The notes beneath the pieces are model-generated. The model saw only the letters and a program-made list of their open reading frames with translations. It was not told where the DNA came from and searched no databases. Made by a program: the position numbers and the translations under genes. This document shows positions 1 to 6,357 of a DNA stretch of 22,218 nt, piece after piece. Source of the DNA: a virus. Every line of letters begins with the position of its first letter. Within the stretch, counting starts at the first letter, position 1. The DNA lies in the IMG/VR virus record IMGVR_UViG_3300022921_000124, positions 1-22,218 of that record; one strand, written 5' to 3'.

Positions 1-677
1 AATACAAAGTCTAAACTTTCAGGTTGAGGATCATATGTTTCACTACCTTGTCTTAATAGTGTATATGATTTATGTTTATGTCCGTATGTATCTCTTATTT
101 GTTCTAATCCTTTGTATGTAGGAATACAAGGGTCTGTACCTATGTAATTAACACCAGCCGCAATTGCACCTAATAATCGACCACCATAACCCATACTTGG
201 ATCCCATACTGTACCAGCACTTGTGCCTTCTAGTGGACTATCTTTTTCTACAAATATATCATATAAGGCAGCGGCAGCCGTAGGTCTAAAATTAGATACC
301 ATTTGAGTACCACTATAACGTCTTAACATAGATCGCATATCTGAATCTGTAATATCGTGTGGTTTCTTTTGTTTGAAAAATGTGCCTGTAAGTATTTTGT
401 TTAAACCTTTTTTAAGATGTTCTTCATCATTCCATATCTCCATAGGAGTTTTCATTTTACCACACTTAATGCCCCAAGCGTGTTGCATATAAGACCAAGC
501 AAGATTTAAACCGTGTGTGGATTGACCAATCACTTTGTTTTTGTGATCTATCATAGTATCACGTTTAAAGGCTAAAAGTTGATTATAGATATTGTTTCTC
601 CATTTCTCATCTGTAGGATAATATGGAAAACCTTTTGCCTTTATACTATCGTGTGTTTCTTGTAATATATCACTCAT
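1..677 (-). CDS. DNA methyltransferase-like protein, C-terminus cut by window edge
   Basis: An open frame starts with ATG at 677 and runs off the left edge, giving 225 visible residues. A glycine-rich SAM-binding motif I is seen as WDPSMGYGGR at residues 158-167, followed by an acidic residue in TDPCIPT (181-187) that suits the SAM ribose contact. The visible part ends in SLDFV, where amino-methyltransferases of the N6-adenine/N4-cytosine class usually continue into the catalytic (D/S/N)PP(Y/F) motif, so the decisive residues lie just outside the window. The N-terminal 130 residues carry a helical region with many aromatic residues and a FRPTAAAALYD segment before the SAM domain. The start overlaps the end of the upstream 71-residue gene by 8 bases, indicating translational coupling in the operon that begins at gp55. 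The SAM-dependent fold is seen; DNA as substrate is inferred. It could also act on another substrate. Confidence 0.65.
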   Translation of the reverse strand, partial: MSDILQETHDSIKAKGFPYYPTDEKWRNNIYNQLLAFKRDTMIDHKNKVIGQSTHGLNLAWSYMQHAWGIKCGKMKTPMEIWNDEEHLKKGLNKILTGTFFKQKKPHDITDSDMRSMLRRYSGTQMVSNFRPTAAAALYDIFVEKDSPLEGTSAGTVWDPSMGYGGRLLGAIAAGVNYIGTDPCIPTYKGLEQIRDTYGHKHKSYTLLRQGSETYDPQPESLDFV

Positions 678-885
678 TATTATCTTCGTATGTTCCTGGT
701 TTTTTATATACTTTTTCTATTTGATATTCTCCAAATTTTGAACTTTGACCACTTTCTACTTCGTGTTTAGTATATCTTGGCTTTCCTGATCTATCTAAAG
801 AACCTATATTATATGCCATACCTGGTTTTAACTTTTCTACTTTACCACCTCGTTTTAAAAATTCTTCAATTGTTTCTTTTTTCAT
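670..885 (-). CDS. Small hypothetical protein (71 aa)
   Basis: This is a 71-residue, lysine- and glutamate-rich protein with no recognised function. Its N-terminus, IEEFLKRGGKVEKL, reads as a short amphipathic helix followed by a GGK turn. The rest is polar, with tyrosines and glycines and no membrane segment. It starts 1 base after the stop of the PLP-enzyme gene, has an AGGAAAA ribosome-binding sequence, and overlaps the methyltransferase start by 8 bases. This packing supports it as a real member of the operon. I have no family assignment that I would defend. Confidence 0.6.
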   Translation of the reverse strand: MKKETIEEFLKRGGKVEKLKPGMAYNIGSLDRSGKPRYTKHEVESGQSSKFGEYQIEKVYKKPGTYEDNNE

Positions 886-886
886 T

Positions 887-1639
887 TTATTTTCCTACGT
901 TCCAAAACAGAGCACCTTTCTTAGCATATTTTTTCATAACAGGCCACGCCTTTGCGTCATAAGTAGGTACAGACGGAAAAGGTGGTTTGTCTTTATCTTT
1001 AACTTCTTGTGTAAACTTATAATCTGACATATACAATTTAGCACGTCCTACTTCATTCTGTTTCATTCTATGACCAACTGATACTACATTAACATCTTTA
1101 TCTGGAAATGCCATTTGCAATCCTCTTGTTAATGTACCACTTGATCCTACTGACCAAATTTCACTAATACTAATATTATACTCTATTTCTATATTTTTTG
1201 CAAGGTCCCTTATATCTTCAAATACTCTTTTTTCTTCTAATCCTAGTGGCAAAATACGTCTCCTTTTTGGATCCTCGTAAAAATACTCTCTTGCCCTTGC
1301 TTTTGTAACTTGTAACATACCATCGGGTACCCAACGTATATCAGCGCCATAGTCTAATGCTTGTTGTTGGTATGGGTGTAGATTGTCTAATGATCTCTTT
1401 GCCATAAAGAATACTGCCTTTTTACCGTATGCTTTTGCTTGTAGTGTTAATGATAGTTGAGCATATCCATTTGCTGGACATCCACCATATACAAATTCTT
1501 CGGCACCTTCTTCTATTTCTTCTCTAATTAATCTATCTACAAATCTTCTTTTTGATCCACCTTCTAATAGATCATCACGTACTATATGAAAACCCTCGTG
1601 TTCTTCTATGACTAATTTAGGAAAATCGTATGGTTTCAT
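887..1639 (-). CDS. Fold-type-II PLP-dependent enzyme (ACC deaminase / D-cysteine desulfhydrase-like)
   Basis: The 250 residues show the core signatures of the tryptophan-synthase-beta (fold type II) PLP superfamily. GGSKRRFVDRLI at 27-38 carries the candidate Schiff-base lysine K30. YGGCPANGYAQL at 51-62 matches the GGxQSNxxR loop that holds the cofactor ring. GSSGTL at 165-170 is the phosphate-binding loop. In the ACC deaminase/D-cysteine desulfhydrase branch the loop normally reads QSN; here the serine position is A56 while N57 is kept, so the chemistry may differ from these enzymes. At 250 residues it is clearly shorter than the usual 320-340. The C-terminus (YDAKAWPVM...LFWNVGK) looks intact, so it is compact rather than truncated. 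The ATG overlaps the upstream stop (ATGA). Substrate unknown: amino-acid metabolism, sulfur release or base modification are all possible. The fold is well supported, the reaction is not. Confidence 0.75.
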   Translation of the reverse strand: MKPYDFPKLVIEEHEGFHIVRDDLLEGGSKRRFVDRLIREEIEEGAEEFVYGGCPANGYAQLSLTLQAKAYGKKAVFFMAKRSLDNLHPYQQQALDYGADIRWVPDGMLQVTKARAREYFYEDPKRRRILPLGLEEKRVFEDIRDLAKNIEIEYNISISEIWSVGSSGTLTRGLQMAFPDKDVNVVSVGHRMKQNEVGRAKLYMSDYKFTQEVKDKDKPPFPSVPTYDAKAWPVMKKYAKKGALFWNVGK

Positions 1640-1875
1640 TTTAGTATATTAATATTACTTTCAGTTTCTATTACAACTCTTGCACCACAACTTAATAATG
1701 GTTTATCATTACCACCATAAACAATCTTACTTGGTCCTAATACTTCTACCTCGTGGCAATATGTATTTTTACTACCTTGTTTAACTGTAATTACAGGATC
1801 ATTTTTACTATGTTTTTTATTTGATCTAATTACGTGTTGGTTTACGTGTATGTATGTTTTACTTTTTTTGGGCAT
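1636..1875 (-). CDS. Small hypothetical protein (79 aa)
   Basis: A basic 79-residue protein with a beta-rich look: YIHVNQHVIR near the N-terminus, ITVKQG and NTYCHEVEV in the middle, and CGARVVIETES near the C-terminus. Two cysteines (C40, C63) and several histidines are present but do not form a recognisable zinc motif. It overlaps the end of the deformylase gene by 17 bases and the PLP-enzyme start by 4 bases (ATGA), so it is translationally coupled on both sides. I recall similar short proteins in marine T4-like phages but know of no function. The coding call rests on packing, frame integrity and protein-like composition. Confidence 0.6.
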   Translation of the reverse strand: MPKKSKTYIHVNQHVIRSNKKHSKNDPVITVKQGSKNTYCHEVEVLGPSKIVYGGNDKPLLSCGARVVIETESNINILK

Positions 1876-2413
1876 TTTGATATTTTCTATATCTATCCAT
1901 TTCTTTTTCTGCTTTTTTGTATGCCATATCTAGTTTCATTTTACTAGCATATTCTGTAAATACTCTACCTAACATATGATCGTATTCGTGTTGAAAGACT
2001 CTACTTATCATACCATCTAAATGACCTTCTTTTAAATCACCATTTTCGTCTTCATACTTAACAGTAACTTTACGTGGTCTAGTGATAGAAAGAAATACAA
2101 AAGGAAAAGTTAAACATCCTTCTTTCATTACAACTGTTTCCTCACTACTAGAAATTATCATAGGATTAAAACAAGTCATCTTTAAACCATTTTCTAATTG
2201 TGGATGATCTCCTAGCACAAACATATTAAAAGGTAAACCTACTTGATTAGCAGATAATCCTATGCCTCCATATTTTTTCATTGCGTCAAACATTGCATCT
2301 GATAATTCTTTTCTATCTTTAAATCCTTCTTCTTTTAACATATCTTCTTTAAAAGGTGCTATTGCTGATAACACTCTTGGATCACTTGGTGGTATTAATT
2401 TTAGTTCTTTCAT
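1859..2413 (-). CDS. def: Peptide deformylase
   Basis: All three deformylase motifs are present in order: GIGLSANQVG (50-59), EGCLTFP (98-104) with metal ligand C100, and QHEYDHM (141-147) with metal ligands H142 and H146 and catalytic E143. The family removes the N-formyl group from nascent proteins in the cytoplasm, using Fe2+ or a similar metal. At 184 residues it has a nearly full bacterial-type length, with a slightly longer N-terminal region than the minimal deformylases known from some marine phages. The start is set by AGGAGAT a few bases upstream, which overlaps the gp46 stop region. It sits in the gp55-gp47-gp46 operon, so it would be made before or with the late sigma factor. In phages it is thought to support high-rate processing of new viral or host photosystem-type proteins. 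No photosystem genes are visible here, so general translation support is more likely. The enzyme family is very secure. Confidence 0.94.
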   Translation of the reverse strand: MKELKLIPPSDPRVLSAIAPFKEDMLKEEGFKDRKELSDAMFDAMKKYGGIGLSANQVGLPFNMFVLGDHPQLENGLKMTCFNPMIISSSEETVVMKEGCLTFPFVFLSITRPRKVTVKYEDENGDLKEGHLDGMISRVFQHEYDHMLGRVFTEYASKMKLDMAYKKAEKEMDRYRKYQNAQKK

Positions 2414-2420
2414 ATATCTC

Positions 2421-4136
2421 CTATGTTTGTTCTAATCGTGTAAAGTTTTGATACTTTTCAAATTTAATCATATTGGTAAATTTATCAAACATTATATCGC
2501 CTTTATGTGATATGATAAAAATGTTTTCTTTTGTCATAGTTTTTATAATCTTAAAAAAGTCATCTGTGCCTTGACCATCTAAACTGCTATCAAAGATTTC
2601 ATCTAATACTAACAAGTTTGTATTGACACTATTTTTCATTTTAGCAATCTGTCGCCAAGTAAATAATAAAGCAAGGTCTATTCTTAACTTTTCACCCTCA
2701 CTAAAACTGTTGTAATTAAAAGTATCTCTATGACGACTTTTAACTGTTTCATTAAATTCTTCATCTAATTGAAATGATATAAAGAAGTCCATAGATTGTA
2801 AATATTGATTTATAAGTGTATTCATAATAGGTAAATACTTTTTAATAATTTTAGTTTTAGCACCTTTTTCTGATAATATTTCTCTTACTGTATCAACGTA
2901 AGTTTTTTCTTCACTAATTTTTGTTAATTCTGTTTGTGTATCTAATAGTTGTTGTGCTAGACTATCTAATTCTTCTTGTATTTTATTACTATCTTCTTTT
3001 TTATTTTCTAACAATACTATTTCATTGTGCAAATTATCGCTAAATCTTTTCATCTCAACAATAGAAGTATTTAATTTTGATATTTCTATATTTAAATCGG
3101 TTATTTTTTTAGATATAGAATTAAACTCTTTTAGTTTTGTTTCTGTTTGTACTATTTCTTCTACTAGTTTTTTCATTCCATCATTTAAAGTTACTATTTT
3201 ACCTTTTTCAAAAGCACGTTTTTCACCTCTAAATTCAGGTTCTAATGGTTGTGTACAGGTTGGGCAAGAATCGTTTTCTTCAAAAAACCTTAAACTTCTT
3301 TCGTGTGTTTTTAAATTTGTTTCAATTTTAGTTTCTAACTTAGATAATTCTTTTAATTTTTTTTCAACTTTTTCTTTATCTTTTATATCATCATTATATT
3401 TTTTAAAGTCATTATCTAAATGTTGTATTTTTTGTAAATAGGTTTTTTTATCATTTTCTATTTTATCAATTTGATCTTGTTTTATTTTTTTATCATCAAC
3501 ATTTCTGTTTTTAATCTCATTAAAATGTTTACTTTCTAATTCATATTTTGCTTGTATTAAATCTGCATTATGTTTTACTTCTACTATTTTTTTATTTAAA
3601 TTTGATTGTTCTTCTCTTAGCATCCAATCCATATGTGAAAAAACTTTAATGTCTAATATTTCTTCAACTGCTTCTTTTCTATAACGAGATTTCATTTTCA
3701 TAAATGGTTCATAAGAAGAAGAACCAAGTATAACAACCTGAACAAATGATCTATAACTTAATTTCATTATATTACGTTCTAAAACTTTTTGATAATCAAC
3801 AGTAGAAGCATTTTGATTTACAAGTTCATCATTACAATAAATTTCAAAAATATTAGGTTTAATACCTCGTATAACTTTATATTGTTTTGTGCCAACTGAA
3901 AAATCTATTTCAACTAAAGTATCGCCGTTATTAATAGTGTTTACTATTTGTTCTTTTTTAATAATTCTAAATGGTCGATTAAACAAAACAAAAGTAATAG
4001 CGTCAAGTAAAGTAGATTTACCTGAACCGTTTTTACCTATAATTAAGGTTGTATTAGATTTTGTTAAGTCAACTTCAATAAACTGATTACCAGTAGATAA
4101 AAAGTTTTTCCATTTTATTTTTTTAAATATAATCAT
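2421..4136 (-). CDS. 46: Recombination endonuclease subunit gp46 (Rad50-like)
   Basis: A Rad50/SbcC-type ATPase, partner of gp47 in resecting DNA ends for recombination-dependent replication and host DNA breakdown. Visible elements in order: Walker A GKNGSGKS (34-41); a long charged coiled coil from about 170 to 285; the zinc hook CPTC (291-294); a second coiled-coil arm to about 420; ABC signature FSEGEK (478-483); Walker B LLVLDE (508-513) followed by the D-loop SSLD (517-520); and the switch histidine in IISHK (H544). At 571 residues it matches T4 gp46 (560). Its ATG overlaps the gp47 stop by 4 bases (ATGA), as expected for a stoichiometric complex. Confidence 0.96.
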   Translation of the reverse strand: MIIFKKIKWKNFLSTGNQFIEVDLTKSNTTLIIGKNGSGKSTLLDAITFVLFNRPFRIIKKEQIVNTINNGDTLVEIDFSVGTKQYKVIRGIKPNIFEIYCNDELVNQNASTVDYQKVLERNIMKLSYRSFVQVVILGSSSYEPFMKMKSRYRKEAVEEILDIKVFSHMDWMLREEQSNLNKKIVEVKHNADLIQAKYELESKHFNEIKNRNVDDKKIKQDQIDKIENDKKTYLQKIQHLDNDFKKYNDDIKDKEKVEKKLKELSKLETKIETNLKTHERSLRFFEENDSCPTCTQPLEPEFRGEKRAFEKGKIVTLNDGMKKLVEEIVQTETKLKEFNSISKKITDLNIEISKLNTSIVEMKRFSDNLHNEIVLLENKKEDSNKIQEELDSLAQQLLDTQTELTKISEEKTYVDTVREILSEKGAKTKIIKKYLPIMNTLINQYLQSMDFFISFQLDEEFNETVKSRHRDTFNYNSFSEGEKLRIDLALLFTWRQIAKMKNSVNTNLLVLDEIFDSSLDGQGTDDFFKIIKTMTKENIFIISHKGDIMFDKFTNMIKFEKYQNFTRLEQT

Positions 4137-5206
4137 TTTGAATAATGGTCGTTTGCTTCAATATAAGTTTCTTTAATAAACTCTTTTAACTTTTGTTTGT
4201 TTAAATCTGTTTGTATTTGATCTACGTAATTATTTAAAAACGTAATGGTATCTTCTCCTTGATCTAATATATCTTCTCTTACACTAGTAAACATATCGCT
4301 TTGTACATCTTCAATAATGTTAACCTCGTGTACATTCATTTTATTTTGTAAACAATCTACTAGTTTATTAAACATATCTTCATTTGTTTTATTAGAAACA
4401 AATAACTTTATAAAACAATTTTCATATGGTGTTAAATCAAAGTTAGTATAATCTGTTTTTTTATCATCATAAATTATTTTTTTAAAGATTGTAAGTGGAT
4501 TAGATATTCTTTCTAATTCTCGTGTTTCTGTGTCAAATACGTGAAACCCTTTAGGACAATTATAGTCTGACCACATAATTTCATATTGAGTTCCTAGATA
4601 ATAAATATGTCCGTCATCTGATTTTTTATGAAAGTGACCAGAAAATACTTTTTCAAATCTTCTTAATTGTTCTTTTTCTAAACCGTGATCGTTCATAACA
4701 CCATTGTGCATTTCAAATCCTTTTACTTCTAAATGACCAAAACAAATATCAGCGGTAGAGTGATCTATTGCGTATATTGAATCTTCGTAATTGTCGTCAC
4801 ATATCCAAGGTAAAAATAACATACGACAACCACCTATTTCTACTTCTTTAGGACCTGTGTATATCCAAGGTTCGTTTACACCATCAAAAGTAGTAACAAG
4901 TTGTTCTATTGAATTAACTTCATTTGTGTTTTTGTAATAAGTGTCGTGGTTGCCTAATATAATATGTGTATCTATTTTTAACTCCCACAATCGTTTCCAA
5001 AACTTCTTTTGAAAATTATGCGCTGTATTAAAATTAATAAACTTTCTTCTATCAACAACATCACCTAAATGAATAAGAGTATCAATCTTGTTCTCAATAA
5101 GATATGGAAAAAATATCTCGTCATAGAAACGATTATGATAACTTATAAATGCAGGTGAGTCGTTACGGCATCCGAAGTGTGTATCATTCAGTAATGCTAT
5201 TTTCAT
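4133..5206 (-). CDS. 47: Recombination endonuclease subunit gp47 (Mre11-like)
   Basis: A calcineurin-type metallophosphoesterase related to Mre11/SbcD. The two-metal site is clear: DTH at 8-10, GDVVDRR at 48-54, GNHD at 85-88, GHLE at 157-160 and SGHFH at 189-193. At 357 residues it is close to T4 gp47 (339), and its N-terminus MKIALLNDTHFG aligns with the T4 start, supporting this ATG. It overlaps the end of gp55 by 23 bases and gp46 by 4 bases. With gp46 it forms the nuclease that generates 3' single strands for UvsX/UvsY-driven strand invasion; UvsY and UvsW are encoded just upstream. No strong Shine-Dalgarno is visible, so translation is probably coupled to gp55. Confidence 0.96.
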   Translation of the reverse strand: MKIALLNDTHFGCRNDSPAFISYHNRFYDEIFFPYLIENKIDTLIHLGDVVDRRKFINFNTAHNFQKKFWKRLWELKIDTHIILGNHDTYYKNTNEVNSIEQLVTTFDGVNEPWIYTGPKEVEIGGCRMLFLPWICDDNYEDSIYAIDHSTADICFGHLEVKGFEMHNGVMNDHGLEKEQLRRFEKVFSGHFHKKSDDGHIYYLGTQYEIMWSDYNCPKGFHVFDTETRELERISNPLTIFKKIIYDDKKTDYTNFDLTPYENCFIKLFVSNKTNEDMFNKLVDCLQNKMNVHEVNIIEDVQSDMFTSVREDILDQGEDTITFLNNYVDQIQTDLNKQKLKEFIKETYIEANDHYSK

Positions 5207-5756
5207 AACTCATAAAGTAATCTAAACTATTTTTACTTTTTCTGACCCTCTTTTTTTTCTTATTACTATCTGCTATTTTTTGTTGTTCTTCAATTGGCAT
5301 ATTCTTTTTAAGATATTCTGTAAATTGATTTGTAAACTCCTTATCTTCACCAGGTTGTAATGTCATATCATCATAATTAGAATCTGTAATAAGTTTATTT
5401 TTAATCGTAACTTGTTTTTTCTCTTTCTGTATTCTTCTTATAAATGCATAATATATGATTTGTGTAAAATATGCAAATGGATTATTTGATTTAGTTGGAT
5501 TAAAGTTGTCTAGGTATTGTAAACAATTTTCTATACCATCACTAATCATATCATCTTTAAAAGTATAATTAATAAAATTAGGTCTATACGATAAATGATT
5601 CGCAATCTTTAAAAAACAACTACCAATATAATCTGTAACTGGTGGTTTAGGTAATTTTTTTCTTTTGGCTTTATTGACCATCTTACGATATTCAATCATT
5701 GCCTGCAAGAACTCTTTATTATTTACATAATGTTCTTTTTTTTGTTTGTTATTCAT
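5184..5756 (-). CDS. 55: Late-transcription sigma factor gp55
   Basis: A highly diverged sigma factor that redirects host RNA polymerase to late promoters together with the sliding clamp. The N-terminal segment YVNNKEFLQAMIEYRK aligns with the T4 gp55 start. The core around DDMISDGIENCLQYLDNFNP and NPFAYFTQIIYYAFIRRIQKEKKQ corresponds to the sigma region 2-like core-binding and -10 recognition part. The C-terminus ends in SLDYFMSYENSITE; in T4 the clamp-binding hydrophobic tail SLDFLYE sits at the same place, so SLDYFMS is the likely equivalent. At 190 residues it matches T4 (185). The ATG is only 7 bases from a consensus -10 box and has no Shine-Dalgarno, implying a leaderless message. The TATAARTA boxes elsewhere in this window are its expected targets. 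Confidence 0.94.
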   Translation of the reverse strand: MNNKQKKEHYVNNKEFLQAMIEYRKMVNKAKRKKLPKPPVTDYIGSCFLKIANHLSYRPNFINYTFKDDMISDGIENCLQYLDNFNPTKSNNPFAYFTQIIYYAFIRRIQKEKKQVTIKNKLITDSNYDDMTLQPGEDKEFTNQFTEYLKKNMPIEEQQKIADSNKKKKRVRKSKNSLDYFMSYENSITE

Positions 5757-5763
5757 AATATAT

Positions 5764-5792
5764 AATATACTATATTTTGTTTAAAATGTCAA
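5764..5792 (-). promoter_or_regulatory. Sigma70-type promoter for the gp55-47-46 operon
   Basis: On the minus strand TTGACA (5792-5787) and TATATT (5769-5764) are separated by exactly 17 bases. The -35 is perfect and the -10 has one mismatch to TATAAT. The distance from the -10 to the gp55 ATG is 7 bases, so transcription should begin at or next to the A of the start codon. It would drive gp55, gp47, gp46, deformylase and the downstream accessory genes with host RNA polymerase before late transcription. Confidence 0.7.
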
Positions 5793-5852
5793 TGTTTTAA
5801 TTGGAGTTTTTTATAATAAAAAATATTATTTTTTTCCTGTTTTAACATTGAC
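5788..5852. repeat. 9-bp inverted repeat joining two divergent promoters
   Basis: GTCAATGTT at 5788-5796 and AACATTGAC at 5844-5852 are perfect inverted copies. Each copy contains most of a -35 element, one facing left toward gp55 and one facing right. About 47 bases separate the arms, including an AT-rich hairpin-like stretch (ATAATA/TATTAT around 5813-5830). The arrangement is what a common regulator or an upstream-promoter element shared by two back-to-back promoters would leave. Confidence 0.5.
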
Positions 5853-5875
5853 TTTTTCATTATTTTGTGTATAAT
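5848..5875 (+). promoter_or_regulatory. Divergent sigma70-type promoter on the plus strand
   Basis: TTGACT (5848-5853) and a perfect TATAAT (5870-5875) are separated by 16 bases on the plus strand, pointing away from gp55 and into the antisense strand of the LSm-like gene and uvsW. The predicted start is near 5882. No clear plus-strand gene follows. A 25-codon frame from ATG 5925 encodes a very hydrophobic peptide, but that composition is expected opposite an acidic coding stretch. The likely product is an antisense or small RNA. It could also be chance in AT-rich DNA. Confidence 0.45.
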
Positions 5876-5921
5876 AGAGCGTGTAGTGAGTGATTGAAGG
5901 TAATAGCTAAAGATAGTATTA

Positions 5922-6356
5922 TTAATGAATAGTTTTATCCAAATCTTCATCATCATATTCATCAAATATTTCATTAAGTTTTTCATTTTGTTCAGCAGAT
6001 AATTCTTGTGTTGTATATTTACTATTTTTGACGGGAACTGGTTTTTGATTGTAAGTGTTAGCAATATTCATATAACTACTAGCCATTTCTACAGTAGCAC
6101 TAGTTATTGTCATAATTTTATCTTTTGGAATAGTAATAATTTGATCTGGTGTATAAGAACACCATTTAATTAAAGCAACATAATCTTTAAAACCTGTCAT
6201 TGTCATTTGAGGCACATACTTAATTAATAGAGGTTTTTCTAAACGCATTAGTTTAGAATCTGTTGGTAATTGTTTATCACCAATAGGCAATATGCAAACA
6301 ACATCTTCACCGTTAACCAATTTTATTATTTTAATATTTTCTGTAGTATGGTGCAT
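5922..6356 (-). CDS. LSm/Hfq-like small protein
   Basis: A 144-residue protein whose N-terminal part resembles an Sm-fold beta barrel. IKIIKLVNGEDVVCILP (8-24) matches the LSm1-type opening with its VNGE turn, followed by LMRLEKPLLIKYV and VALIKWCSYTPDQIITIPKDKIMTI, which would supply the remaining strands. The last 35 residues are acidic and probably disordered (FDEYDDEDLDKTIH). It starts 1 base after the uvsW stop and is the last gene of the uvsY operon. Genes of this type sit between uvsW and gp55 in marine T4-like phages, and a role in RNA binding or transcription control is possible but unproven. The fold is moderately supported from pattern only. Confidence 0.6.
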   Translation of the reverse strand: MHHTTENIKIIKLVNGEDVVCILPIGDKQLPTDSKLMRLEKPLLIKYVPQMTMTGFKDYVALIKWCSYTPDQIITIPKDKIMTITSATVEMASSYMNIANTYNQKPVPVKNSKYTTQELSAEQNEKLNEIFDEYDDEDLDKTIH

Positions 6357-6357
6357 A

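Noticed and set aside
2809-2816. TATAAATC inside gp46 as a late promoter
   Set aside because: One mismatch, within a coding region, and no virion gene downstream.
3025-3441. Plus-strand open frame of 138 codons opposite gp46
   Set aside because: Ser/Phe/Leu-rich shadow of the Lys/Glu-rich coiled coil; it lies wholly within a certain gene and has no promoter or ribosome-binding support.
5813-5830. AT-only hairpin between the divergent promoters as a terminator
   Set aside because: ATAATA/TATTAT has no GC pairs and would be too weak. Read-through or a role in promoter structure is as likely.
5925-6002. Plus-strand 25-codon frame encoding a very hydrophobic peptide downstream of the rightward promoter
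   Set aside because: Tempting as a toxin-like peptide, but antisense of an Asp/Glu-rich stretch automatically yields Ile/Phe codons, and no ribosome-binding site is seen. Kept only as part of the antisense RNA idea.
5789-6064. Minus-strand frame of 91 codons across the gap before gp55
   Set aside because: It overlaps the LSm-like gene out of frame, its product is AT-codon noise (Asn/Ile/Lys/Met), and it crosses the divergent promoters.
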